From NCBI GenBank assembly GCA_013214575.1, contig JABSSD010000218.1:1-63850 (forward strand): a stretch of 63,850 nucleotides of DNA. The letters run 5' to 3'. The translations under genes were made by a program, and so were the position numbers. Under the pieces are notes generated by a model. It was not told the origin of the DNA and ran no database searches. It saw only the letters and a program-made list of their open reading frames with translations. This stretch comes from Paracoccaceae bacterium (lineage in GTDB: Bacteria; Pseudomonadota; Alphaproteobacteria; Rhodobacterales; Rhodobacteraceae). Positions 1 through 8,296 of this stretch are shown here, one piece after another (the first letter of the stretch is position 1; each line of letters starts with the position of its first letter).

Positions 1-17
1 GCCGGGCTCCGCCCGGC
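1..17. repeat. GC-rich hairpin at window start
   Basis: A perfect 7-base stem (GCCGGGC / GCCCGGC) around a 3-base loop. It is followed by text (ACGCCCAACGGGAGCGGGCA) that recurs in similar form near 11,728, downstream of another gene. It looks like one of the intergenic palindromic repeats scattered over this chromosome. It may belong to the terminator zone of the ABC operon that ends at 133. Confidence 0.4.
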
Positions 18-75
18 GCCACGCCCAACGGGAGCGGGCATCGCCCAGATGCCTGGTGACGGGCGGGAGGTCCAA

Positions 76-105
76 AACAGCGCCCGACACAGGGCCGGGC
101 GTTGT
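76..105 (-). terminator. possible terminator of the BMP-type ABC operon
   Basis: On the minus strand, 28 bases after the stop codon of the last permease, CGCCCG pairs with CGGGCG across a short loop, flanked by AACA and TGTT that extend the stem. No long T run follows, so it is a weak candidate for intrinsic termination. Confidence 0.35.
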
Positions 106-132
106 TGATGCAGGAGAGCGGGCTGTGGGGCC

Positions 133-1098
133 TTAGCGTTCTTTCACATAGGGCTCACCGCCGGCCTTGGGCGGGATGGCCTTGCCGACAAAGCCGGCCA
201 GGATCACCACCGTCAGGATATAGGGCAGTGCGTCCATCATCTGAACCGGGATGGTTATGCCGCCCAGCTCGATATTCTGGAACCGCAGGGCGACGGCCTG
301 CAGCAGGCCAAACAACAGGCAGGCCCCCATGGCGTGCCAGGGACGCCATTTGGCAAAGATCAGGGCGGCCAGGGCGATATAGCCACGGCCTGCGGTCATG
401 TCCTTGACAAAACCAGCCTGTAGCGAGGTAGCGAGGTAGGCGCCGGCAAGGCCACAGAGCACGCCGCAGATGCCCACCGCGGCAAAGCGCAGGCCAACCA
501 CCGAGATGCCAGCCGTATCCACCGCCTCGGGGTTTTCACCCACCGCGCGCAGGCGCAGGCCAAAGCGGGTGCGATAGAGCAGCCACCAGGAGGCGGGCAC
601 GGCCGCAAAGGCCAGGTAGACCAGAATTGAGTGGCCGGACAGCAGCTCGGCGTAAATTGGCCCAATCACCGGCACCTCTGCTATGGCCTCGGCAAAAGGC
701 AAGGTAATGGGGCCAAAGCGGCCTTCGGCCATCAGCGATGGGGTTCGGCCGCCCTGCTGGAACCATCTTTGCGCAATCACCACCGTAAAGCCCTGCGCCA
801 GCATGGTCACTGCCAGGCCGGAAATCAGTTGGTTGCCACGAAAGGTGATCGAGGCCAGCCCGTGCAAGCCGCTGAGCACCAACGAAGCGGCAATCCCTGC
901 CAGCAGGCCAAGCCACACGTCGCCAGTGACGGAAGCAACCGCAGCCGAAAAGAACGCTGAGGCAAGCATCTTGCCCTCAAGGCCGATGTCGAAAATGCCT
1001 GCCCGTTCCGAGAACAGGCCGGCCAGACAGGCCAGCAGCAGCGGAGTGGCCAGACGCACTGTGCTGTCCAGAACCTGGATGAGTGTCAGGAAATCCAT
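133..1098 (-). CDS. ABC transporter permease, BMP/nucleoside type (second permease)
   Basis: This 321-residue, very hydrophobic protein is a permease of the BPD_transp_2 type that works with BmpA-like binding proteins to import nucleosides or related compounds. It starts MDFLTLIQVLDSTVRLATPL and then has about eight to nine membrane segments, typical for this subfamily. Its ATG shares one base with the stop codon of the upstream permease (TGATG), so the two are translationally coupled. It is the last gene of the operon binding protein - ATPase - permease - permease, the same content as nucleoside systems such as Bacillus nupNOPQ. Substrate is inferred from family only; purine nucleosides are the best guess. 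Confidence 0.9.
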   Translation of the reverse strand: MDFLTLIQVLDSTVRLATPLLLACLAGLFSERAGIFDIGLEGKMLASAFFSAAVASVTGDVWLGLLAGIAASLVLSGLHGLASITFRGNQLISGLAVTMLAQGFTVVIAQRWFQQGGRTPSLMAEGRFGPITLPFAEAIAEVPVIGPIYAELLSGHSILVYLAFAAVPASWWLLYRTRFGLRLRAVGENPEAVDTAGISVVGLRFAAVGICGVLCGLAGAYLATSLQAGFVKDMTAGRGYIALAALIFAKWRPWHAMGACLLFGLLQAVALRFQNIELGGITIPVQMMDALPYILTVVILAGFVGKAIPPKAGGEPYVKER

Positions 1099-2192
1099 CA
1101 GGCTTTTCCCTTCCGAAATGCGATAAAGATTTTTTCAAGTGGCATCCGGACCATATTGTCCAGAGCGCCAGTGAACAGAATAACCAGCGCCTGGATCACT
1201 ACGATCATTTCTCGGGGGATCTTGGTCCACAGGGCCAGCTCAGCGCCGCCCTGATACAGGAAGCCAAACAGGATTGCCGCAAGGAAGACGCCAAAGGGAT
1301 GCGACCGTCCCATCAGGGCCACTGCGATACCGATAAAGCCGGCGCCTTCGGTGGAGTTCAGCACCAGTCGTTCGGCTTCGCCCATGACGTTGTTGATCGC
1401 CATCATGCCCGCCAGAGCGCCGGAGAGCAGCATGGCGATCATGGTGATTTTGAACGGTGAGATACCGGCGTAGAGCGCGCCTTGTTCGGATTTGCCATAG
1501 GCCCGGATCTCATAGCCCAGTTTGGTGCGCCAAATCAGCAGCCAGACAAAGACACAGGCGGCGAGGGCGACCAGGAAGCTGACATTGGCCGGTGCTGCCT
1601 TGGAGAACTCGATGCCCAAGGGGGCCAGCAACTCGTGCAGGGTGGGCAGGTGGACCGCATCGGGGAACCGGGCGGTGGCCGGGTCCATAGAGCCGGCAGG
1701 GCGCAGCACGTTGACCAGCACATAGTTCAGCACCGCCGCAGCGATAAAGTTGAACATGATGGTGGTGATCACGATGTGGCTGCCGCGTTTGGCTTGCAGA
1801 TAGGCCGGAATGGCCGCCCAGGCGGCGCCAAAGATGGCAGCGCCAATAGCGCCGCCGGCCAGCGCCATCGACCAGTGGGGCCACGGGATATAGAGACAGA
1901 CAAGGGCCGCACCCAGCCCGCCCAGCATCGCCTGGCCTTCGCCGCCGATGTTGAACATACGGGCGTGAAAGGCGACAGAAACCGCCAGCCCGGTGAACAG
2001 AAAGTTGGTGGCATAGTAGAGCGTATAGCCCCAGCCATAGGTCGATCCCAACGCGCCATCAACCATCAGTTTGACGGCTGCAACGGGATCTTCGCCAATG
2101 GCCAGGATCACCAGCGCGGAAATAGCGGCGGCCAACAGCAGGCTGATAAGCGGGATCAGCACCACATCGGCCCATTTGGGCATCTTTTCCAT
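1098..2192 (-). CDS. ABC transporter permease, BMP/nucleoside type (first permease)
   Basis: A 364-residue integral membrane protein of the BPD_transp_2 family, partner of the next permease. The reading frame is open to a GTG at 2216, but the ATG at 2192 is preferred: a GGGGAGG ribosome site lies 9 bases upstream of it and the ATPase gene stops at 2194, leaving a 1-base gap. The N-terminus (MEKMPKW) leads directly into the first membrane helix. The central motif with NIGGEGQAMLGG (about residues 85-100) is characteristic of permeases in this group. Tight packing on both sides supports co-expression with the ATPase. Confidence 0.9.
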   Translation of the reverse strand: MEKMPKWADVVLIPLISLLLAAAISALVILAIGEDPVAAVKLMVDGALGSTYGWGYTLYYATNFLFTGLAVSVAFHARMFNIGGEGQAMLGGLGAALVCLYIPWPHWSMALAGGAIGAAIFGAAWAAIPAYLQAKRGSHIVITTIMFNFIAAAVLNYVLVNVLRPAGSMDPATARFPDAVHLPTLHELLAPLGIEFSKAAPANVSFLVALAACVFVWLLIWRTKLGYEIRAYGKSEQGALYAGISPFKITMIAMLLSGALAGMMAINNVMGEAERLVLNSTEGAGFIGIAVALMGRSHPFGVFLAAILFGFLYQGGAELALWTKIPREMIVVIQALVILFTGALDNMVRMPLEKIFIAFRKGKA

Positions 2193-2193
2193 C

Positions 2194-3726
2194 TTATGCG
2201 GCCTCCCCGGCGACACCGGCCATCAACAGGCCCAGTTCTTTTTCGTCAGTTTCATGTGGCAGGCGTTCGCCCATGATGTGACCATCAAACATCACCGCCA
2301 CACGGTCGGCCAGTGACAGGATTTCTTCCAGCTCGACCGAGACCAGCAGGATCGCCTTGCCCTGATCACGCAGCTCGACGATTTGTTTGTGAATGAATTC
2401 AATCGCGCCAATGTCGACGCCGCGGGTCGGCTGGCCGATCAGCAGCAGCTCCGGATTGCGCTCAATCTCACGCGCCACCACCAGCTTTTGCTGGTTGCCA
2501 CCCGAGAAATTCTTGGCGGCGAGCCAGGGATCCGGCGGCCGCACGTCGAATTTCTTCATCTTGGCTTCGGTATCGGCGAGCAGGGCGGCGTTGTTCATGA
2601 AGATGCCGGATTGATACATCGGGTCGCGATGGTAGCCAAAGGCAATGTTTTCCCAGGCGTGGAAGTCCATGATCAGACCTTCGCTCTGGCGGTCTTCGGG
2701 GACATGGGCAATATGGGCGCGGCGACGGGCCTGACCGTGTGATCCGGACCCGGAGAGCGGCAGTTCGACGCCCTGCATACGGATCGAACCGGTGCCACTG
2801 CGCATGCCACCCAGCACTTCGAGCAATTCCGACTGGCCGTTGCCGGCAACCCCGGCGATGCCCAGGATCTCGCCTGCGCGGACCTGCAGGTTGATGCCTT
2901 TGACACGTTCTACCCCGTCGTCGTCGCGGACCGACAGGTTTTCGATCTCCAGCACCGGGGCCCCCGGCTTGGCCGGAGTCTTGTCCACTTTCAACAGCAC
3001 TTTGCGGCCTACCATCAGCTCGGCCAGATGGGCCGGGCTGGTTTCCGAGGTCTTGACCGTGGCGGTCATTTCGCCACGGCGCATCACCGAGACAGTGTCG
3101 GTGATATTCATGATCTCGCGCAGCTTGTGGGTGATCAGGATGATGGTTTTGCCCTCTTCCCGCAGCCGGTGCAGGATGCGGAACAGCTGGTCGGCCTCGG
3201 GCGGGGTCAGCACTCCGGTGGGCTCGTCCAGGATCAGAATGTCGGCGCGGCGATACAGCGCCTTGAGGATTTCGACCCGCTGTTGCTGGCCAACACCGAT
3301 TTCATCAATGCGGGCGTCGGGGTCGATGTTCAACTCATATTCAGCGGCCAGCTCTTTCAGAATGCGGCGGGCCTTGGCCAGCGATGGTTTCAATAGTCGG
3401 CCGTCCTCGGCTCCGAGGATGATATTCTCCAGCACGGTGAAGTTTTCCACCAGCTTGAAATGCTGAAACACCATGCCGATGCCAGCGGAAATAGCGGCCT
3501 GACTGTCAGAGATCACGGTGGTCTTGCCGTTGATCAGGATCTCGCCCTTATCAGCCTTATAGAACCCATACAGGATGCTCATCAGGGTTGATTTGCCGGC
3601 GCCGTTTTCGCCGATGATACCGTGGATGGTACCCGGGGCAACGCTGATCGAGATGTCCTTGTTGGCCTGGACCGGGCCAAAGGCTTTGGAAATGCCTCTT
3701 AGTTCAATGGCTGGGGTAACGGTCAT
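2194..3726 (-). CDS. ABC transporter ATP-binding protein, sugar/nucleoside type with two NBDs
   Basis: A 510-residue protein with two tandem nucleotide-binding domains, as in the RbsA/YufO class. The first domain has the Walker A GENGAGKST near residue 40, a signature region GVGQQQRVEILKAL and Walker B ILILDEPT. The second has a changed Walker A (GVAGNGQSE) and signature FSGGNQQKLVVAREI, the usual asymmetric pattern in this family. It energises uptake together with the two permeases. It starts 162 bases downstream of the binding-protein gene, with a strong hairpin between them, which probably lowers its expression relative to the binding protein. Confidence 0.93.
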   Translation of the reverse strand: MTVTPAIELRGISKAFGPVQANKDISISVAPGTIHGIIGENGAGKSTLMSILYGFYKADKGEILINGKTTVISDSQAAISAGIGMVFQHFKLVENFTVLENIILGAEDGRLLKPSLAKARRILKELAAEYELNIDPDARIDEIGVGQQQRVEILKALYRRADILILDEPTGVLTPPEADQLFRILHRLREEGKTIILITHKLREIMNITDTVSVMRRGEMTATVKTSETSPAHLAELMVGRKVLLKVDKTPAKPGAPVLEIENLSVRDDDGVERVKGINLQVRAGEILGIAGVAGNGQSELLEVLGGMRSGTGSIRMQGVELPLSGSGSHGQARRRAHIAHVPEDRQSEGLIMDFHAWENIAFGYHRDPMYQSGIFMNNAALLADTEAKMKKFDVRPPDPWLAAKNFSGGNQQKLVVAREIERNPELLLIGQPTRGVDIGAIEFIHKQIVELRDQGKAILLVSVELEEILSLADRVAVMFDGHIMGERLPHETDEKELGLLMAGVAGEAA

Positions 3727-3841
3727 TCACCAGTTCCTGTTCCGACGGATGTCTCTTTCTGCGCGCATGTGATGTCACTGGACAGGCCGGTGATGTCAAA
3801 AACGGATCTGAACACATGGCTTGCAAGCGCGACTAGGGAAA

Positions 3842-3865
3842 GGGCCGCGCATAGGTGCGCGGCCC
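3842..3865 (-). promoter_or_regulatory. hairpin between binding protein and ATPase genes
   Basis: GGGCCGCGC pairs perfectly with GCGCGGCCC across a short loop, just downstream of the BmpA-like gene. ABC operons often place such a stem after the binding-protein gene to stabilise its mRNA or cause partial termination, so that more binding protein than ATPase or permease is made. No T run follows on the minus strand, so stabilisation is as likely as termination. Confidence 0.5.
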
Positions 3866-3888
3866 CGTAGACTTGTTTGCGAGTAGGC

Positions 3889-4887
3889 TTAGAACTTCAG
3901 AGCCGGGCAGCTGTCGTCGGACATGTAGTTGTGCACGACCAGCTCGCCTGATGCGATTTTGGCCGATGCGGCATCCACTGCGGCCTTCATTTCAACACTG
4001 ACCAGAGCGGCGTTGTGCTCGTCCAATGCATAGCCGACGCCGCCATTGGCGACCCCCATGTGAAAATTGCCGCTTTCAAGGTTTTCACCCTGGGTAAAGG
4101 CATCAAATACCGCGTTATCCACGCGCTTCATCATCGAGGTCAGAACCTTGCCCGGGTGCAGGTGGTTCTGGTTGCTGTCGACGCCGATTGACAGGATGCC
4201 TTCGTCTGCTGCGGTCTGCAGAACGCCAACACCGGTGCCGCCGGCCGCCGCATATACCACATCAGCGCCCTGGCTGATCTGCGCCTTGGTCAACTCAGAG
4301 CCCTTAACCGGGTCGTTCCAGGCTGCCGGGGTGGTGCCGGTCATGTTGGAAATGATTTTGGCATCGGGGTTGGCCGCCATGACGCCCTGGGCATAGCCAC
4401 AGGCGAATTTGCGAATCAGCGGGATATCCATGCCGCCGATGAAGCCAACGGTGCCGGTTTCGGAGGCCAGAGCAGCCATCATGCCAACAAGATACGATCC
4501 TTCGTGCTCCTGAAAGCCGATGCCGCGTACGTTGGGCAGGTCAAGCCAGTCCACATCGATGACGGCGAATTTGGTGTCCGGGTAGTCCGGTGCGACCTGG
4601 CTCAGGGCGTCTGAGAAGGCAAAGCCAGCCATCACGATCGGGTTGGAGCCCGCTTCGGCGAAGCGACGCAGGGCCTGCTCACGCTGGGCTTCGGACTGCA
4701 GTTCAACTTCGCGGAACGTGCCACCGGTTTCTTCTGCCCAACGCTGAGCGCCGGCAAAGGCTGCTTCGTTGAAGCTTTTGTCGAATTTGCCGCCAAGGTC
4801 AAAGATGAGGGCCGGTTCGGCCAGAGCAGCGCCAGCGGTCAGAGCGATCGTAGCGGCCGCTCCCATCAGGGATTTCATCAGAGTCAT
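3889..4887 (-). CDS. bmpA: BMP-family substrate-binding protein
   Basis: A 332-residue periplasmic binding protein. The first 23 residues (MTLMKSLMGAAATIALTAGA and following) form a Sec signal peptide with an ALA end. There is no lipobox cysteine, so it should be soluble in the periplasm. The mature part matches the Bmp/Med family: a FDLGGKFDKSFNEAAFAGA motif at the start of the domain, followed by the two-lobe fold of nucleoside-binding proteins. It is the first gene of the four-gene importer operon. The name bmpA is used in the family sense only. Ligand is not visible from sequence; nucleosides are likely. Confidence 0.92.
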   Translation of the reverse strand: MTLMKSLMGAAATIALTAGAALAEPALIFDLGGKFDKSFNEAAFAGAQRWAEETGGTFREVELQSEAQREQALRRFAEAGSNPIVMAGFAFSDALSQVAPDYPDTKFAVIDVDWLDLPNVRGIGFQEHEGSYLVGMMAALASETGTVGFIGGMDIPLIRKFACGYAQGVMAANPDAKIISNMTGTTPAAWNDPVKGSELTKAQISQGADVVYAAAGGTGVGVLQTAADEGILSIGVDSNQNHLHPGKVLTSMMKRVDNAVFDAFTQGENLESGNFHMGVANGGVGYALDEHNAALVSVEMKAAVDAASAKIASGELVVHNYMSDDSCPALKF

Positions 4888-4970
4888 GTGGGTACTCCCG
4901 GTTGTTTTTTGTTTGGGGCGACATTATGTATCAGCCGCCCAGGCAGAGACTTATCTTAAAAGGTGCAATG

Positions 4971-5000
4971 ATTAAGGCCGTAGCCCGGCCAAGGGGTCAA
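4971..5000 (-). promoter_or_regulatory. candidate sigma-70 promoter of the BMP operon
   Basis: On the minus strand TTGACC (4995-5000) is followed after 18 bases by CTTAAT (4971-4976), about 85 bases before the bmpA start codon. This is the best match to a housekeeping promoter in the 165-base gap between bmpA and the divergently placed rimI end. It was identified by eye only. Confidence 0.35.
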
Positions 5001-5052
5001 CCGCTTTTTGACCATTTGGTGTGATTTTGGGGTGTTGGCCTCGGGTCAACAG

Positions 5053-5487
5053 CTATTTGGCACCTGCGAAGGCCTGTCGCATCAGGATGGCGTCCACCGG
5101 CGGCGCGTTTTGGCGGCGGTAATAGCCGGGGCGATTCCCACAAACCGAGAAGCCGCAAACCCGGTAAAGATCAGTGGCGGCGGCATTGTCGGCGGCCACC
5201 TCCAGAAACCCGGTTTCTGCGCCGCGCTGAGTGGCCAATTGCCGCCAGGAGGTCATCAAAGCGCGCGCCAATCCCTGCCGTCGGTGGGCCGGGTGGGTGG
5301 CGATGGTCAGCAATTCTGCCTCGTCAACTATCACCCGCACCAGCGCGAAACAGCGCTCATCGCCGACCGCAAAGGTCAGCGGGCTGTCGAGAAACGCGGC
5401 AAATTCGGCTTTGGTCCAGGGCCGGGACTGGGTAAATGCAGCTGCATGGGTGGTGGCCATCGCCGCAGCAGATGGCGGGCTAGTCAT
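5053..5487 (-). CDS. rimI: ribosomal-protein-alanine N-acetyltransferase-like (GNAT)
   Basis: A 144-residue GNAT acetyltransferase. The acetyl-CoA loop is HRRQGLARAL, followed by FLEVAADNAAATDLYRVCGF, the usual RimI ending that includes the Asn and Tyr of the acceptor region. RimI acetylates the N-terminus of ribosomal protein S18. The start at 5487 is chosen because it overlaps the tsaB stop by eight bases and the frame upstream of it reads as a shadow of tsaB. Co-location of tsaB and rimI is common in proteobacteria, which supports the assignment over a generic GNAT. Confidence 0.85.
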   Translation of the reverse strand: MTSPPSAAAMATTHAAAFTQSRPWTKAEFAAFLDSPLTFAVGDERCFALVRVIVDEAELLTIATHPAHRRQGLARALMTSWRQLATQRGAETGFLEVAADNAAATDLYRVCGFSVCGNRPGYYRRQNAPPVDAILMRQAFAGAK

Positions 5488-6076
5488 CAAGCAGCCTCGG
5501 CGGCACATCCCGCGAGGGGGCGGCATCGGCGGCGCGCAGATACAGCGGCGCCGGGGCGGCAGTGATGGTGTCATAGCGCTGCGCGGCGCAGCGGGCGATG
5601 GCCTCGGCCATTCCTGCCGGGGTTGCCTCGGGCGCAAAGGCCAACCCGGCATCGTGGGCGGCCTCAGTGGCCTCGGAGACTGCCATCAGACGCGGTGCCT
5701 GATCCGGCAGTGCGGCATAGACCTGATCCCGTGGGGCAGGGATTGCGGCGAGCGCGCCCTCGGTCTGGCGCGCCTCAAAGCCGGTGACGCCGACAGCGGG
5801 TATATCAAGCCCCAGCGCCAGCCCGCGGGCGGCAGAGACGCCGATGCGGATGCCGGTGAAATTGCCGGGGCCCACCCCCACACCAATGGCTGTCAAATCG
5901 CTCCAGCTGGCACCGCCCTCAGTCAGGACCTCTTCCAGCAGCAGCATCAAGCGTTCGGCCTGGCCGCGGGTCATCAATTCTATGCGCTCGGCAATGATCT
6001 GGTCGCCGCGCAGCAAAGCGGCCGCGCAGTGCGCGGCCGATGTGTCAAACCCCAGTATCAGTGGCTCAGACGGCAA
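5480..6076 (-). CDS. tsaB: tRNA threonylcarbamoyladenosine biosynthesis protein TsaB
   Basis: A 198-residue member of the ASKHA superfamily. It begins LILGFDTSAAHCAAAL, the phosphate-1-like motif, and has GPGNFTGIRIGVSAARGLA near residues 69-87, diagnostic for TsaB (YeaZ). TsaB has no ATPase activity of its own in known systems; it scaffolds TsaD and TsaE in making the t6A modification at position 37 of ANN-decoding tRNAs. It overlaps the NifU-domain gene upstream by 11 bases and rimI downstream by 8, forming a housekeeping operon. Confidence 0.93.
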   Translation of the reverse strand: MPSEPLILGFDTSAAHCAAALLRGDQIIAERIELMTRGQAERLMLLLEEVLTEGGASWSDLTAIGVGVGPGNFTGIRIGVSAARGLALGLDIPAVGVTGFEARQTEGALAAIPAPRDQVYAALPDQAPRLMAVSEATEAAHDAGLAFAPEATPAGMAEAIARCAAQRYDTITAAPAPLYLRAADAAPSRDVPPRLLDD

Positions 6077-6632
6077 CAGGACGGACCTCGGTCACTTCGG
6101 GGATATAATGGCGCAGCAGGTTCTCGATGCCCATTTTCAGGGTCAGAGTGGACGAGGGGCAGCCCGCGCAGGCACCCTGCATGTGCAGATAGACGACGCC
6201 GCGGTCAAAGCCGTGAAAGGTGATGTCGCCGCCATCCTGGGCCACCGCCGGACGCACCCGGCTGTCGAGCAGTTCTTTGATCTGGTTGACGATTTCAGCG
6301 TCTTCACCGCTGTGCTCGGCGTGACCCGAACTCGGCGCTGTGCCGTCCTCATCTATCACCGGCTGACCGGACTGGAAATGCTCCATCACCGCGCCCAGAA
6401 TGGCTGGCTTGATGTGATCCCACTCGATGGCTTCTGCCTTGGTGACAGTAATAAAATCATTGCCAAAGAAGACACCGGTTACACCACTCACGGCAAAGAT
6501 ACGCGTTGCCAGCGGCGACTTGCCAGCGGTGTCTGGTGTGGGAAAGTCGGCGGTGCCAACTTCGAGTACGGCCTGACCCGGAAGGAATTTCAGCGTCGCC
6601 GGGTTGGGTGTGGATTCAGTCTGAATGAACAT
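6066..6632 (-). CDS. nfuA: NifU-domain iron-sulfur carrier (Nfu type)
   Basis: A 188-residue iron-sulfur cluster carrier. Residues 1-88 are the Nfu N-terminal domain (MFIQTESTPNPATLKFLPGQ) and the C-terminal NifU domain carries the cluster-binding C155-x2-C158 in GACAGCPSS. It should deliver 4Fe-4S clusters to client enzymes in the cytoplasm. Start 6632 is preferred to the upstream ATG at 6677 because the family begins with MFIQTE and GGAGA lies a few bases before it. This alphaproteobacterial/mitochondrial-type Nfu differs in domain order from E. coli NfuA, so the symbol is approximate. Confidence 0.9.
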   Translation of the reverse strand: MFIQTESTPNPATLKFLPGQAVLEVGTADFPTPDTAGKSPLATRIFAVSGVTGVFFGNDFITVTKAEAIEWDHIKPAILGAVMEHFQSGQPVIDEDGTAPSSGHAEHSGEDAEIVNQIKELLDSRVRPAVAQDGGDITFHGFDRGVVYLHMQGACAGCPSSTLTLKMGIENLLRHYIPEVTEVRPVAV

Positions 6633-6748
6633 ATCGGGTCTCCGTAAAGCTGCTACCGATATGCGCCCGACAGCCAATCAAGTCAAGGATTAGAACGATT
6701 CTAATTTGGCCCCCGATGCTTTCTGCGGCGCAGATACCGGGTTGCAGA

Positions 6749-7204
6749 TCAGGTGATGGCTTCCAGCTTTTCCTTCGAGAGGTCGCCCGGCACTATGGTT
6801 ATCGGGATCGGCAGGCTGCCCGAGGAGCGGCTGAGCTGGCTGACCAGAGGACCGGGGCCCTTGCGGTCATTGCCGGCCCCCAGAACCAGCACGCCGATGT
6901 CAGGATTGCTCTCGATATGGGCGATAATCTCCTGCACGGGTTCGCCTTCGCGGATCACCAGAACCGGGTCGATACCCTGACGGTCCCGCATCCATTTGGC
7001 AAATACCTCAAAATGCGCATGGATGCGTTCGCGGGCCTCCTCACGGATCATCTCGCCGACGCCGATCCAGTGATTGAACTCATCCGGGGGAATGATCGAC
7101 AGGATTTCCACACCGGCACCGGTATTTGCAGCCCGCATGGCGGCAAAGCGCATGGCGTTCAGGCATTCGCGGCTGTCATCCAGCACCACTAGAAATTTGC
7201 GCAT
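6749..7204 (-). CDS. universal stress protein (UspA family)
   Basis: A 151-residue single-domain UspA-type protein. It starts MRKFLVVLDDSRECLNAMRF, where the Asp of the first strand contacts nucleotide. It ends with VLGAGNDRKGPGPLVSQ and LPIPITIVPG, a slightly altered version of the usual G-2x-G-9x-G(S/T) ATP-binding motif. The start at 7204 rather than 7219 fits the conserved family N-terminus. Role is probably a stress-responsive nucleotide-binding protein; there is no operon partner that narrows it. Confidence 0.85.
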   Translation of the reverse strand: MRKFLVVLDDSRECLNAMRFAAMRAANTGAGVEILSIIPPDEFNHWIGVGEMIREEARERIHAHFEVFAKWMRDRQGIDPVLVIREGEPVQEIIAHIESNPDIGVLVLGAGNDRKGPGPLVSQLSRSSGSLPIPITIVPGDLSKEKLEAIT

Positions 7205-7225
7205 CTCGGTCCTCCACAATCCTAG

Positions 7226-8296
7226 TCAATCTGCCCGAGGGGGGGGGCGCTGTCCATCAGTTTCCTTGGTGCCCTTGCGGTGTATATGCGTGGCGTAGAG
7301 TGTGAGAACGATCGCCAGTATCAGCAGGCGGAACACATGGGCCGCCGCGACAAAGCTTGGATCCGCGCCCATTGCGGCGGCCACAATGATCATGGTTTCC
7401 AATCCGCCGGGGGCAAACCCAAGCAATACATCGGTGATCGGCAGTCCGGAAAGCCGGGCGGCTGGGATGGCAAAGGCAACAGCAAGACCTGATGTCAGGA
7501 CAACAATAGACAGGCCGGCCAACAGGCTGTGGCGCAGGTCCTGCCAGCTCATGCCGCTAAAGCGGGTGCCGATCAGGCTTCCCATCAGCACCAGCGCCGC
7601 CTGGGCCAGCCAATCTGGCAGGGTGCCGGTGATCACAGAGGTCAGATGGGTGCTGGCCGCCACCATAATTCCGGCCAGCAGGGTCGGGGCTGGCAGCTTG
7701 AGCCAGTGCAGGATGGGAGACAGCGCCAGGGCCGCCGCAATTTGTAGCACAATCCAGGCCCAGGATGCGGAGCCATAGCCGCGTGGCAGGCCTGCCCCAA
7801 TGTCCATCCCGGCAGCCTGCGCCGCCAGCGGCACCACCAGAGTCAACACCATAAGGCGGATCGACGCCAGCACCACCGGTCGCGTCAATGACAGTGACAG
7901 GCTGTCCGCCAGCGCAATCACCAGGCTCAGATGACCGGGAGCCGCGGCCAGAAAGGCTTCGTCGCGGCCAAAGGGCAGCAGGCGTGGCACCAGCCAACGG
8001 CCAATCCACGGCGTTATCAAAGTCAGAACTGCCAGCATGAAAAAGGCAATCGGCCAGCGTATCATTGCCTGAACACTGTCCGGGCCAATCATCGATCCGA
8101 TGCTCAGCCCGACCAGTAGAAAACCTGCGTTTCGCAGCGCCGGGGCAATGCCGGTCTGCAGGCCGCAAAGGCCAGCAAGCGCAACCGCCACAGCTGGGCC
8201 GGCCAGCAAGCCCATAGGCATGTCTATGGCAAGTGCCACCAGTGCTCCGATCCCCCCGATAACAAGGGTCACGGCGCTCTGACGCAGGTCAGCCAT
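7226..8296 (-). CDS. AbrB-family membrane protein
   Basis: A 356-residue polytopic membrane protein of the AbrB/PF05145 family, often misnamed ammonia monooxygenase. It has two repeats of about five helices each and the conserved LPDWLAQAALVLMGSLIGTRF and LLGFAPGGLETM segments, the latter a hallmark of the family. Function is not established; transport or a regulatory role has been proposed for relatives. The start at 8296 (MADLRQSAV) overlaps the stop of the aminotransferase gene by eight bases, which favours it over the ATG at 8371 that lies inside that gene. Confidence 0.8.
   Translation of the reverse strand: MADLRQSAVTLVIGGIGALVALAIDMPMGLLAGPAVAVALAGLCGLQTGIAPALRNAGFLLVGLSIGSMIGPDSVQAMIRWPIAFFMLAVLTLITPWIGRWLVPRLLPFGRDEAFLAAAPGHLSLVIALADSLSLSLTRPVVLASIRLMVLTLVVPLAAQAAGMDIGAGLPRGYGSASWAWIVLQIAAALALSPILHWLKLPAPTLLAGIMVAASTHLTSVITGTLPDWLAQAALVLMGSLIGTRFSGMSWQDLRHSLLAGLSIVVLTSGLAVAFAIPAARLSGLPITDVLLGFAPGGLETMIIVAAAMGADPSFVAAAHVFRLLILAIVLTLYATHIHRKGTKETDGQRPPPRAD

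Noticed and set aside
4888-5052. Purine riboswitch upstream of the BMP-type transporter
   Set aside because: I looked for the three-way junction with conserved loop sequences and found none; only a promoter-like pair is visible.
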